Positions 11,573 to 21,381 of a DNA stretch of 64,000 nucleotides are shown here, in pieces; within the stretch, counting starts at the first letter, position 1; each line of letters starts with the position of its first letter. The notes under the pieces are model-generated. The model was not told where the DNA came from. It searched no databases and worked only from the letters and a program-made list of their open reading frames with translations. Source of the DNA: Takakia lepidozioides (lineage: Eukaryota > Streptophyta > Takakiopsida > Takakiales > Takakiaceae); contig CM060732.1 in assembly GCA_030704615.1 (NCBI GenBank), forward strand, positions 48,403,053 through 48,467,052, read 5' to 3'. A program made the translations under genes and the position numbers.

Positions 11573-14500
11573 GTGGTATCATCGACAGCTCCAACTCATC
11601 GCATGTTTGAATCGCCCAACTTGGGGCGAGAGGGCAAACTTAAACCTTTTGTTGGTGGACGGGAGGACCTGCAGCAAGAGTACGACAGAATAGGCATTGG
11701 GGAGGTTGGTGCAGGCGGCATGGCAGGTGAAGGGCGTGAGGACGTGAGGACAGCAGATCCGGCAATGGAGGTTGTTGATGCACATGCAGTAGGGCCCGCC
11801 CACGCAAAGAAGAAGAAGAAAGCTAAGCACATGCAATCCCCGGCGAGAGAGCCGTCACGGGCTGCGGAGGGGGGAGTGAGCAGTGCGCGCGAGGGTGTCA
11901 GTTCGCCTCAATCAAAGGTGGTCGTCCTAGAGGGCTCCCCTGCTGCTAGCCCTAGTAAGAAACAGAAAGCCCGTGAAAGGGCAAAAGAGAGGGCAAAAGA
12001 ACAGGCGAGACAGAATGCTAGCCAGGAGGAAAGAGAAAAGGCCACTGAAGAGGCCAGGGGTGCCCAAATGACAGATGCCAATGTAAGCGAGGGACGCACA
12101 GAGACGGTGGATCCCTCCAAGACACCACAAAGAGGCAGTAACACACCGGTTAGACCATCGCGGGCAAGAGCAGCCCCTGCAATTACCCATACGGTGGAGA
12201 GTGGAGGAGAGGAAAGAACACCAGAAAGAGCACGGATTGTGCCAGTTCGAGGTGAAGCCGAGTAGAGGGTAGTACAGACGGGGAGAGTGCTCGAGGTGGT
12301 TTCGCCGGTGGCTGACCATGTTGAGGAGGACGACGGGGAGCTTTCTGACCAGGATGACATCCTCCCGGACATCCCCAGGCCCCAAACCCGCAGCATACAG
12401 GCTGGATTTGGCGGTCCTGGTGGGCTGCCGGAGAACCCCTCTGCAGCAGACATCATGTGGGAGGCCGATATGAAGTTGGCCGCTGCCAAGATGTTGGAGG
12501 CAACCCACAGCAACATTGGCAGGGTGCTGGGGGGCATGGTGTACCCGGCCAAGCTTCGGATTCCCCTTTGCCGCTTGGTGTCATTGCAGGTGGTGAGACC
12601 TGCCCTCCCAGGCGATATCGACAAGCTGAAATTCTCTTTCCGGGATGGATATCGAATGGGGTCTGCCGCATTTTACGTTTCCATTGAGAACGACCACGGA
12701 GCTTCCCGTGCCCACACTTCCGATGAGGTGGACAAATGGGGTCCCCATTGGCAAAGGCGAAATGAGGAGTTCGAGAGAACGATTGCTACTGATCCTCTTT
12801 TCTAGCACTTGTCCGGTAAGATGTTTTACGTGTGGGATGGCAATCATCGCCTCCTGGCATGGATGGAGCACATAGCCGAAGCCCACCCCAATGACCTCGA
12901 TTGGCATTTCGCCGTGGAGTGTGTTGTGCTGAAGGTTGCGGGGCCCAAAGATCATAGTCTTCTCAAAGCTGCAATGGCGAACATCAACTCGTAAGTTACA
13001 ACGCCTCTTGCTTTTGGACCCATCCGATTGTAAGTCATTTCATTGCGAATCCTCATATTTGTTGAAAATTCCCATTTCAGTATTGTTTGATGGAAATGTG
13101 GCATTGCAGGGTGACTGAGAATGCCTTCATTGCCACCAACTTGTCCCATATGCTCTTCCGAGTGAAGGATGTCGGGAAGCAGGGGGTGCAAGAGTTTGCC
13201 AATTCGCTCAGTGCCGACCTCCTGCGCAAGTCGGAGGCAAAGACAGACAGAACCTGGTATAGGCTGAGCATGGACGCCATGGTGGACTACATATTTCGGG
13301 TAAAGCTCCTCACTATTTTGTTGAGCTAATGTGTCTCTCCTCCCCCAATAGAAGAAAAAGTGTTGAGCAGGATCTCTAATCTTATGTGCGCATTTTTGAC
13401 AGACGAAAATTCAGCAGGATTTGGCACATGCGCGGAGGTTCTATATGGAGTCAGAGGAGAAGAATCTAACCCTCTCGGCACTCGAATCGTATCTCAAAGC
13501 TGCGGAGGCCAGGGCCCGTATAAAGTACAAGTCGCGGATGGTAAAGTACGTGGCCATAGCTGATCCCGCCCTTGGTGCCGACTTTCTGGTGGAGGTTGGG
13601 AAGCACTACTCCCGCGCTCTGAAGCCCACGATGACATTGGAGAAGCTCCATCGTCTAGCCACATCCTGTGTGGATGCAACAGAAAAGGTGATACATTCTT
13701 AACCAAATTGTGGTGGCAACAACTCGTTTTTGTGGTGTTTGGCGCTTACGAATATGCTGGGTGGTTGGACAGACCCGGTGGCTCCAAATCTGGAACGGTT
13801 CCCAAAGTACAAGGGACATGTGGAGCTTCCCCAAACCGGACAAACTGTCTGACCCCACATTCGACATGTGGATGAACCGCATGACATGGTGGTTTCAGGT
13901 ACTTCCCCACGCTTCGTTTGACGCTTCTACTCTTGTAGGGGGTGGATTCATTGTATTTTTTGAGGAAAGCGATCTGATGGAGAATCTCCACAGGTGACGA
14001 CGAATGCGCAAGAGTAGCTGGTCACACAAGCACATCAGTTCAAGATGGAGATTTCTCCTGCAGCAGAGAGCCTACGCGACTATGTGACGAGGTACTTTCT
14101 GCTCTCCAAAACCGACCTATTCTTTCGGGAGATACCCCATGCCCACCGGAGCCACGAGTTCACCGACCAGCCGAACGCGGACAAAGCAGCAATGTGCCTT
14201 CTGTACAGGTACATACGCGATGCCTTCCTTTCAAGTCCTTGCATTTCAGGATGTTAGAGGCCTCATGTGGCGCATGAAAATTGGTCTTTGGGAAAATGGC
14301 GCCGAATTTCCAGTTCAGGGCTCCAAAAATGGCTAAGTCCCTAAGGTGCCTGGCCCTGAACTGGAAATTCGGCGCCATTTTTCCAGTTCAAGGCCATATT
14401 ACCGTTCTGGGACTTAGCCATTTTCGGGCCGGAAATGGGAAAATGGCGCCAAATTTCCAGTTCAGGGCTCCGAAAATGGCTAAGTCCCTAGGGTGGCTGG

Positions 14501-17123
14501 CACAAAAAACCGAAATTCGGCGCCATTTTTCGAGTTTTAGGCCCTGGCAATTTTGGAACTTAGCCATTTTCGGGCCAAACCGGGAAAAATGGCGCCGAAT
14601 TTCCAGTTCCGGGCTCCCAAGATGGCTAAGTCCCTAGGGTGGCAGTCACCGAAAACTGAACTTCGGTGCCATTTTTCCATTTCTAGGCCCAGTCAGATCC
14701 GCCCCAACCTGGGAAAATGGTGCCGAATTTGCAGTTCAGGGACCTCATTGTGTTTTTCATGAATGCAGGTACTGCAAGTTCTCCCTTTTGGAGAAAGGTC
14801 ATCTGTCTTTCGAGCCACCATTCTTCCTGGCATGGTGGAACCCTGGGGCTGACTCCATGTACACTGACGATATTGTGAAGGAGTGGCATCTGGAACATTT
14901 GCGTGATTGCCCTTGGTATGTGGACCTTCCGCCCGGCTCGCTCGACCCATCCGAGTTTCAATTGAAGCTGGATGCTGAGGCCCGACGAAACCGGGCTCCG
15001 CTGCCTCCGCTGGGTGCAAAAGAGGCAAAAGCGCTTGCGAACTCCAGGAAAGCGGCAGAGCTTGCTCAGGCAGGAATTCAGGAGAAATTGAATGAGAAGA
15101 ATAAAGGCCAAAGGAAAAGGACAAGGAAACAGGTGAGTACAGTAACACCCAAAAAACAGAAAACCATCGGGGCATCGGAGGAGGCGCAGGAGGGGACCCA
15201 AGGGAGTGACTCGGACGACGACTTTGTTCAAGGTCCTGCGACAACTGTTGCTGCTACCAAGTCACCGGTCGTCCGGGTTCCCAAGTCAGTTCGGAGTGGG
15301 ACTGGCTCTGTCAAGAAGTTGGCATTTGAGGGCGAGCCTACACGGCGGTATTTGGCGGTGACGTTTATGCACAGGCCAAAGCTAGAACCTCCAACCATCA
15401 TCCAATGCATCAATGAGAGCTTCCTTGACGCTCTCGCTGCCAGGGCGAAGAAGGTGGCACACAACAAGTCTCTGGCGGAGCAGAAGGGGAAAGCCAAGAA
15501 GAGGGCTGTCGGTACAGAGCCTAAAGACACCCCTGGTTTTGAAGCCATGATGGAATTCTTCACGGCTGTGAGCACGGATTGCAAGAGCACTGGGGGGGGG
15601 GGTTGAGGTAGAGAGAGCTTGCGATATGATTCTCCTCGACATTCCAGATGGGGAGCTGCTGGAGGGCCTGGATGGTGTGCCCACCTGGAACAGGTTTACT
15701 GAGGACTACTGGAAAGCCGGGTTTGGGCTGGCGGGGATGCTCCTGGATGACCGTGGATGTGTGGTTGTCTTTGCCACAAGAGGGAAGACCACAGAAAATG
15801 CGGTGGCAAGATGGACACCGAAAAGTGTCACCCCGGTCCTCCTCAGAAAATGGTTCTGCATCAATACACAGGGGTTGCGAACAGAGGGCCAAAGTGTAAG
15901 TTATCAATCTATTGCATTCACCTCATATTGTGGTGTATCTAAACTAGATCCCGGAGTTTATCCCTCTTTTGTTGGATGTGCAGACATTGGTGTTTGAGGC
16001 ATATTGCTTTGTGAAGAGAGGGTCTACGTTCAAATTCCGCAATGACGGTCGTCTTGTTGATGCCGATGTGGACCCTGTTACCTACGATGTCCTCTACAAC
16101 TATGTGCCCCACTCCAGTATGCCGAAGGACACAAAGACAGGTAAACCGTGGCGGTACAGCCGGACCCGGAGCCCTGCTTTCATCCAAACCCTCATGGAGA
16201 CGTGCTCGGATGTCCAAGGGCGGATTCTAGACCTCACATGCGGCACGGGTAAGCCTTCACGTGCTCAGTTTGTCCCCTGGCCCGATTGCAATTGCATGCC
16301 GCAAGCTATTAACCGCCCGCTTTGTTCCTCGGGTGCTTCAATATGGGCAGGGACGTTGTCCGACAGGCATGTGTTCGCCTTCGAGCCACATACTGCCCTC
16401 CACAACTCGGAACTTGCAGCGGCTGAACGTCTGCCAAAAGAGGAAGAGGCATCCTCGGAGGATGAGGAAAAATCCGAGAAGGAGCAGGGGGAGGAACAAG
16501 TTGGGATCGAGGCCGAGGAGCCCCCGGTGTACGAGTGAGTGGTTGCATTGTAAGTTGCCTCCAGATTTCGTGAGGCACCTCCCTTCGCTCTCTTATTTCA
16601 TTGAAAACCCTTTCTGCTTCTGCTGGTATTGACATTCTTGAAGTGGATTTGTTCTTACTGTAGGATGCCAAGTACGGCAGGAGCGACGTCTACACCGGAG
16701 TTCATGGGCAGGAGGAACGTGCCTTTTTTTGCCAGGGGGGATTTCATGCCTAGTCCAGAAAGGGACTACATCCTTCCTACTTATGCTGCCCGGCTTGCTT
16801 CGGTGTCCATTAGGAGGTGTTCCGAACCTAGTCGTGTACAACAGATTTTAGACGAGGCAAGCCTCAAGAAACTGAAGATGAGGGAGGAGGCAGCAGCTAT
16901 TAGAGCCCGTCGGGCTCGTAGATTTGTCTTGGATTCTGCTGAGGAAAGTGGGGGAGAAGAGGCAGAAGATTCCCAGGAGGTGAGGTGGACAGTCCCCCAA
17001 GGAGAGGACGACATTTTTGAGAGGCATATTGCAACCGATGCATCACAGAGCTCGGAGGATGGGGGGGGATGAGGGGGATGAGGAAGAAGGAGGGCCAAGT
17101 TCCTCGGAAGGTGTAGGAGAGTA
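11573..17123 (+). pseudogene. ParB-like/DNA methyltransferase-like fusion gene, copy 2 (inside the element)
   Basis: Exons fitted from splice sites: 11573-12990, 13110-13299, 13403-13687, 13773-13898, 13994-14208, 14769-15895, 15984-16248, 16351-16534 and 16664-17123. All phases agree. The N-terminal part is charged (KKKKK at about 11810) and low in complexity. The ParB-like domain has IPLCRLVSLQVVRPAL (about 12559-12606) and DGNHRLLAW (about 12836-12862). The methyltransferase-like part has LLDIPDG (15632-15652), GCVVVF, then motif X and DLTCGTG (to 16248) and RHVFAF after the next intron. The order IV-X-I is that of beta-class N4-cytosine/N6-adenine methyltransferases. Stops at 12263, 12803 and 14015 are all TAG. 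G-runs at 15592-15602 and 17062-17069 break the frame. The motif IV Pro-aromatic pair is missing, so catalysis is doubtful even in an intact relative. Confidence 0.72.
14285..14745. repeat. GGCGCC palindrome array in copy 2 intron
   Basis: Intron 14209-14768 is filled with alternating AAAATGGCGCCGAATTTCC and GGAAATTCGGCGCCATTTTT motifs, joined by CAGTTCAGGGCTCC and ATGGCTAAGTCCCTAGGGTGG blocks. It occupies the same intron position as the TTGA-centred palindromes in copy 1 (2875-3464), but the repeat sequence is unrelated. Confidence 0.9.
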
Positions 17124-17290
17124 GTTCCCATTCCTGCTATGACAGTTAGGACACACTTGTATAGACGTGGCTTGCCACAAAATTTGCAATAAAATGTTGC
17201 ATTTCATTGCTATGACGAGTCCACATGACCCTAGTTCCGTGCCTCCTAACCCTATTTCCGTGGACAGACAATGGCCCGCTCATGCTTTTT

Positions 17291-17336
17291 TTTTTCCCGC
17301 TCATGCTCATGCCGCTCGTGAAATAGCAGCCCCCCC
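17291..17336 (-). repeat. Right terminal inverted repeat of the 12.4-kb element
   Basis: In reverse complement this reads GCTATTTCACGAGC and then GGCATGAGCATGAGCGGG, matching the left end. It abuts a C-run (17330-17339) and the target duplication CCCGGGAGAAG. Confidence 0.72.
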
Positions 17337-17707
17337 CCCGGGAGAAGTCGTCCGCGTTCATGCAGACCTTCATTGAGACATGCAGCCGACATGGTGGCAA
17401 AGTGGTTGACCTCTCCATGGGCACAGGTGCATGCCGAAACTCTTCTCCATTCTTCGTTGCACGTGTTCTCTTGTTTTGGCTTTTGACATGGTTTCGTGCT
17501 TTCATTCGCTATCCTACATGGGCTTCGTTCCATGCCTGCAAATGTGCAGGAAGACATCTTTTTGGGTTTGGGGGGACGAGGAGCTTTACTCTCGAGTCAT
17601 TGCTCCACTCTCTAAGGGATCCTCGCATTCAACCCAGACTGAGAAGATTGTTGAGGAGCAAGATCTGCAAGAGCCGGATGCTCTGGATGTGGATTCGGAT
17701 TTTTCAT
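17337..17707 (+). pseudogene. ParB-like/DNA methyltransferase-like fusion gene, copy 1, 3' part
   Basis: This is the continuation of the gene cut at 4952. The exon 17337-17426 reads SSAFMQTFIETCSRHGGKVVDLSMGTG. It aligns residue for residue with SPAFIQTLMETCSDVQGRILDLTCGTG of copy 2, which is motif X followed by the SAM-binding motif I of a beta-order methyltransferase. A GT-AG intron (17427-17549) sits at the same codon position as in copy 2. The next exon starts with RHLFGF, equivalent to RHVFAF (motif II strand) in copy 2. A run of six G near 17563-17568 shifts the frame, and the other frame gives an acidic tail (EELYSRVIAPL, then DVDSDFS) to a possible donor at 17708. Joining 4952 to 17337, minus one target duplication, restores the alignment with no gap. 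I did not find a last exon. Confidence 0.7.
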
Positions 17708-18009
17708 GTGAGTAAGTGCATGTTCTTTTGTGGCAACTCATAGACCCCATGACGGATCCTTTTGGTGCTCTTTTTTGTGGCAGCAGTTTGGCTTCTAGAA
17801 TATTTACGAATTTCCTCTGCGCAGTAATAGGTCTTCTAAGTCGATTGGACGTCTGCGGTTATAGGTAGGCAGGTCCTCAAGCGTGAGCAGAAATTTGACA
17901 ATTGACAAGTGACAAAATTCCCAAATTTCACATACACAATTGTTTCAAAAGTGGCGGTTGCACTTCATGAAGATCAAAGAAATTCATGGAAGTTTAACTT
18001 GGCAGCTAC
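17708..18009. other. No gene seen
   Basis: This follows the last visible exon of copy 1. A possible acceptor (CTGCGCAG, ending 17824) is present, but the sequence after it has early stops in the frame that would be used. Nothing else is recognisable. Confidence 0.4.
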
Positions 18010-18424
18010 TCATCCTATATCTACATACGGGTTACACTCCAACCATCTTTTGATGGATGTACACCAATTATTGGTGTAGATGGCATGTTGATACTGAGGT
18101 TCATGGTGCGGCCTGTAAGTCTTGCCATTGATCGAGTATGGGGGGGGGGGTTGGGGGGGTCCCAGTCTTAGCACATGTTCAGCATATTCCACCTTTCCCA
18201 TCAATCGTTGTGTCACAGATGAATGTGCTTCTGTAATTTCTTTGGCACGTTGATTTTGGCGCCCGTGATGGTGAAGGTAAGTTGCAAGCAACATTGTTGT
18301 TGAAACCAAAGGCTGCATTCAATTCTGCAATTGTTGTTGGGCCATCCGCCAAATGCCAATAAGGAAGACCACGCAATTGGGCACGTGAGATGAGCCTTAA
18401 ATTATGGGGCGAGGAGTTGTACAA
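18010..18424 (-). pseudogene. Unrecognised degenerate coding stretch
   Basis: Two overlapping minus-strand frames give protein-like sequence: LRLISRAQLRGLPYWHLADGPTTIAELNAAFGFN, then, after a shift, RAKEITEAHSSVTQRLMGKVEYAEHVL. A G-run at 18138-18147 and a second one nearby disrupt it. I do not recognise the family. It may be an exon of a transposon-related gene. Confidence 0.3.
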
Positions 18425-18655
18425 AAACCAAATTAACTACAACTTAGCAGCTATGGTGTAAAAAAAAAAATATAAAAACCTAAATAAAGGGACCGCTGAA
18501 TGGGTAAACAAATTTTAAGAAAGTCTCGCGGTCCCGATCCCCCAAACGGCGACTGCCACAACAGTAGCCGCAAGGGTACCAAAAAAAAGGAAAAAATAAA
18601 AAAGCGATGGGGACCGGGAGCCGGGCGGTCTCGAGGCCCCACTGGCGACCGCGTA

Positions 18656-20495
18656 GAAATTGATTGAAAGGGTGAACTCATCGTTCGCTGTTCAAATGAA
18701 TTTTTATTGCTTTCATTCTTTGCGAGTGTGTTGGACACATCTTGTCACGGGTCCTCTCATTTATCAGGTGAAGCAAATTTGATTGAAAGGGTGAACCCAT
18801 CGTGAACTGTTCAAATTAATTTTGATTGCTTCAAATCTTTGCAAGAGTGTTGAACATGCCTTCTCACAGGCTTCTCTCAAGTATGAGGTCAATCAAAACT
18901 GGTTTAAGGGGTGAACCCATCGTTCGCTGTTCAAATGATTTTTCATTGCTTTCAAACATTGCGAATGTGTTGGACATACCTTGTCACAGGTACGTGTCGA
19001 GTATGAGGTCATTCGAATTGATTCAAAGGGTGAACCCATCGTTCGATGTTCAAATGATTTTTGATTGCTTCCAATCTTTGAGAGTGTGTGGGACATACCT
19101 TGTCAGACGTACGTGTGGAGTATCAGTCAATCAAAATTGATTGAAAGGGTGAACCCATCGTTTGCTGATCAAATAAAAAGGTGAACCCATCGTTCGATGT
19201 TTAAATGAATTTTTGATTGCTTTCAATCTTTGCGAGTGTGTTGGACATACCTTGTCACATGCTCCTCTCAAGTATGAAGTCAATCAAAATTGATTGAAAG
19301 GGTGAACCCATCGTTCCATGTTCAAATGATTTTTGATTACTTTCAAATATTGCGAGTGTGTTGGACATACCTTGTCAGAGGTACATGTCGAGTATCAGGT
19401 CCATCGAAATTGATTCAAAGGGTAAACCCATCGTTCGATGTTCAAATGAATTTTTGATTGCTTTCAATCTTTGCGAGTGTGTTGGACATACCTTGTCACA
19501 TGCTCCTCTCAAGTATGAAGTCAATCAAAATTGATTGAAATGGTGAACCCATCGTTCGATGTTCAAATGATTTTTGATTGCTTTCATTCATTGCGAGTGT
19601 GTTGGACATACCTTGTCAGAGATACGTGTCGAGTATCAGGTCAATCGAAATTGATTCAAAGGGTGAACCCATCGTTCGCTGATCAAATGAATTTTTATTG
19701 CTTTCAAACATTGCGAGTGTTGGATATACTTTGTAAGAGGTACGTGTTGCGTATCAGGTCAATCGAAATTGATTCAAAAGGTGAGCCCAACGTTTGCTGT
19801 TCAAATGATTTTTGATTGATTCCAATTTTTGCGAGTGTGTTGGACATACCTTGTCACAGGCTCCTCTCAAGTATCAAGTCAACCAAAATTGGTTCAGAGT
19901 GTGAGCTCATCGTTCCTTGGTGAAATGATTTTGGATTGCTTTTAAACATTGCGAGTGTGTTCGACATATCTTATCAGAGGGACATGTCGAGTATCAGGTC
20001 AATCAAAATTGATTGAAATGGTGAACCCATCGTTCGCTGTTCAAGTGATTTTTTATTGCTTTCAATCTTTGCGAGTGTGTTGGACATACATTGTCAAAGG
20101 TACCTGTTGAGTATCAGGTCAATCAAAATTGGTTCGGAGGGTAAACTCATCATCCCCCGGTGAAATGATTTTTCATTGCTTTCAATCTTTGCGAGTGTGT
20201 ACCTTGTCAGAGGTACATGTTGAGTATGATGTCAATCCAAATTGGTTCAGAGGGTGAACTCATCATTCCCTAGTGAAATGAATTTGTGATTGCTTTCAAT
20301 CTTTGCAACTGTGTTGGACATACCTTGTCACAGGCTCCTCTCAAGTATCAGGTCAATCAAAATTGATTCAAAGGGTGAACCTATCGTTCGATGTTCAAGT
20401 GATTTTGGATTGCTTTCAATTTTTGCGAGTGTATTGGAAATAGACATACCTTCTCACGAGTACCTGTCAATTATCAGGTCTATGAAAATTGGTCG
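18656..20495. repeat. ~119-bp satellite array
   Basis: About 15 units start with AATTGATTGAAAGGGTGAAC, followed by CCATCGTTCGCTGTTCAAATG, a T-rich stretch, CTTTGCGAGTGTGTTGGACA and TACCTTGTCACAGG. Unit starts near 18659, 18780, 18897, 19015 and 19137 give 117-122 bp spacing. One unit near 19180 is truncated. Open frames across it are repeat by-products. A lone diverged unit lies at about 22471-22560. Confidence 0.92.
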
Positions 20496-20640
20496 AAAGG
20501 GTTTAGGGTACACGGTTAAACCCCAAACTCTAAACCCTAAAAACCGTAAACCCTAAACCCGTTTCAATTTCTTAATAGAAAATCCGGACCGCGAGTACCA
20601 AGTTTGTTATATATATATATATATATATATTTCTCTCGGC
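20495..20640. repeat. Telomere-like AAACCCT tract and (AT)n microsatellite
   Basis: Both strands of the plant telomere motif appear (TTTAGGG near 20503, several AAACCCTAAA near 20520-20560) at the end of the satellite. An AT dinucleotide run follows at about 20609-20631. The motifs are degenerate and few, so this is interstitial and not a chromosome end. Confidence 0.8.
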
Positions 20641-21155
20641 GACCGGGGAGGTGTGGCGGGCGACCGCCCGTTCTTGGGACCGCCAATGCTGGCGGTCCCA
20701 AAATGTTTTCTCTTTTTGTTGCCCAGGGCGACCGTGTTGGTGGTCACCTAGCAGGAGGGGGGTGAGGGAGGTGCCCGACCGGGCGACCGCTATGGGCGGT
20801 CGCCGCCTGTATTTGCGACGGTTTGGCTTGCGGGTGGGGCGACCGCCCCCACCGGTCGCATGGCAATGCTTTCGACCAGGGCGGGAGGGGAGGGGGGTGT
20901 GTTGGGGCTAGGGCTTGGGTGCCCAGGCCCGGTTCGGTCGCCCGCAAGGGGTTTGCGGCGGGTTGGGCGACCGCCACAAACGATCGCCACGGGGGCGGGG
21001 CTTCTGCCTTCCACCGGTGGCCTTGCGGGGAGGGGGTGGGGGTCGGGCGACCGCTGAAAGACGGTCACTGCCGACGTGGCAGACACCGTGGGAGAACTTG
21101 GCGGTCGCCCGAGTGTGTGGCAACGGTCGCCTGGAGGCTGAAACAGTATATAAGC
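20640..21155 (+). repeat. GC-rich GGTCGCC-type subterminal repeat, left
   Basis: The motif GGGCGACCGCC and its complement recur at least ten times. The inner edge has ACGTGGCAGACA (about 21074-21085), a GGCGGTCGCCCGAG block and a TATATAAG box (about 21148-21155). The same features recur in inverted order at 28565-28760, so the two look like subterminal regions of one large element. The TATA box points inward, toward the gene at 21.38 kb, and could be its promoter. Confidence 0.6.
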
Positions 21156-21381
21156 TCTTCGTGGAGACACCTTCTTACTTCACTTGTGGCATCCACTTTT
21201 GTGAGCTGGGACGTACACCGTTCTTTGTATGAGAGTGGTGCGCAAGAGGAGGCTACAAAAGAGGCCTTTCCTGTTCATGCCATTCTATTGGCATACACCG
21301 CACATGATCAATTGAAGTGTGTGATCTACTCTTGGATCCACCATTCTTTTCTTCATTATTACCGTAGGATCCCTCTACAAA

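Larger units (their letters stand above)
4953..17336. mobile_element. MULE-like transposon (~12.4 kb) carrying a ParB-methyltransferase gene
   Basis: The left end near 4953 reads GTTAGCTATTTCATGAGC. The right end, reverse-complemented from about 17330, reads GGCTGCTATTTCACGAGC. Both run on into CATGAGC/GGCATGAGC repeats. The flanks are CCCGGGAGGAG (4942-4952) and CCCGGGAGAAG (17337-17347), an 11-bp duplication with one mismatch, within the range usual for MULE elements (about 8-11 bp). Removing the insert restores a continuous reading frame in copy 1. Inside are a minus-strand MULE transposase, a plus-strand ParB-methyltransferase gene and several GGCGCC palindrome arrays. Exact termini could differ by a few bases because of a poly-C run at the right edge. 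It looks inactive: transposase and cargo are both broken. Confidence 0.78.

Noticed and set aside
12263-14017. Idea that TAG codes for Gln in this genome (three TAG stops in copy 2)
   Set aside because: Host genes end normally with TAG (Ca2+-ATPase at 47635, WI12 at 62746), and the 1076-aa pump has no internal TAG or TAA. Other transposon genes here also have TAA and TGA stops. Decay explains it better.
20495-20580. Possible chromosome end
   Set aside because: AAACCCT units are few, degenerate and in both orientations, with unique sequence on both sides. It is interstitial.
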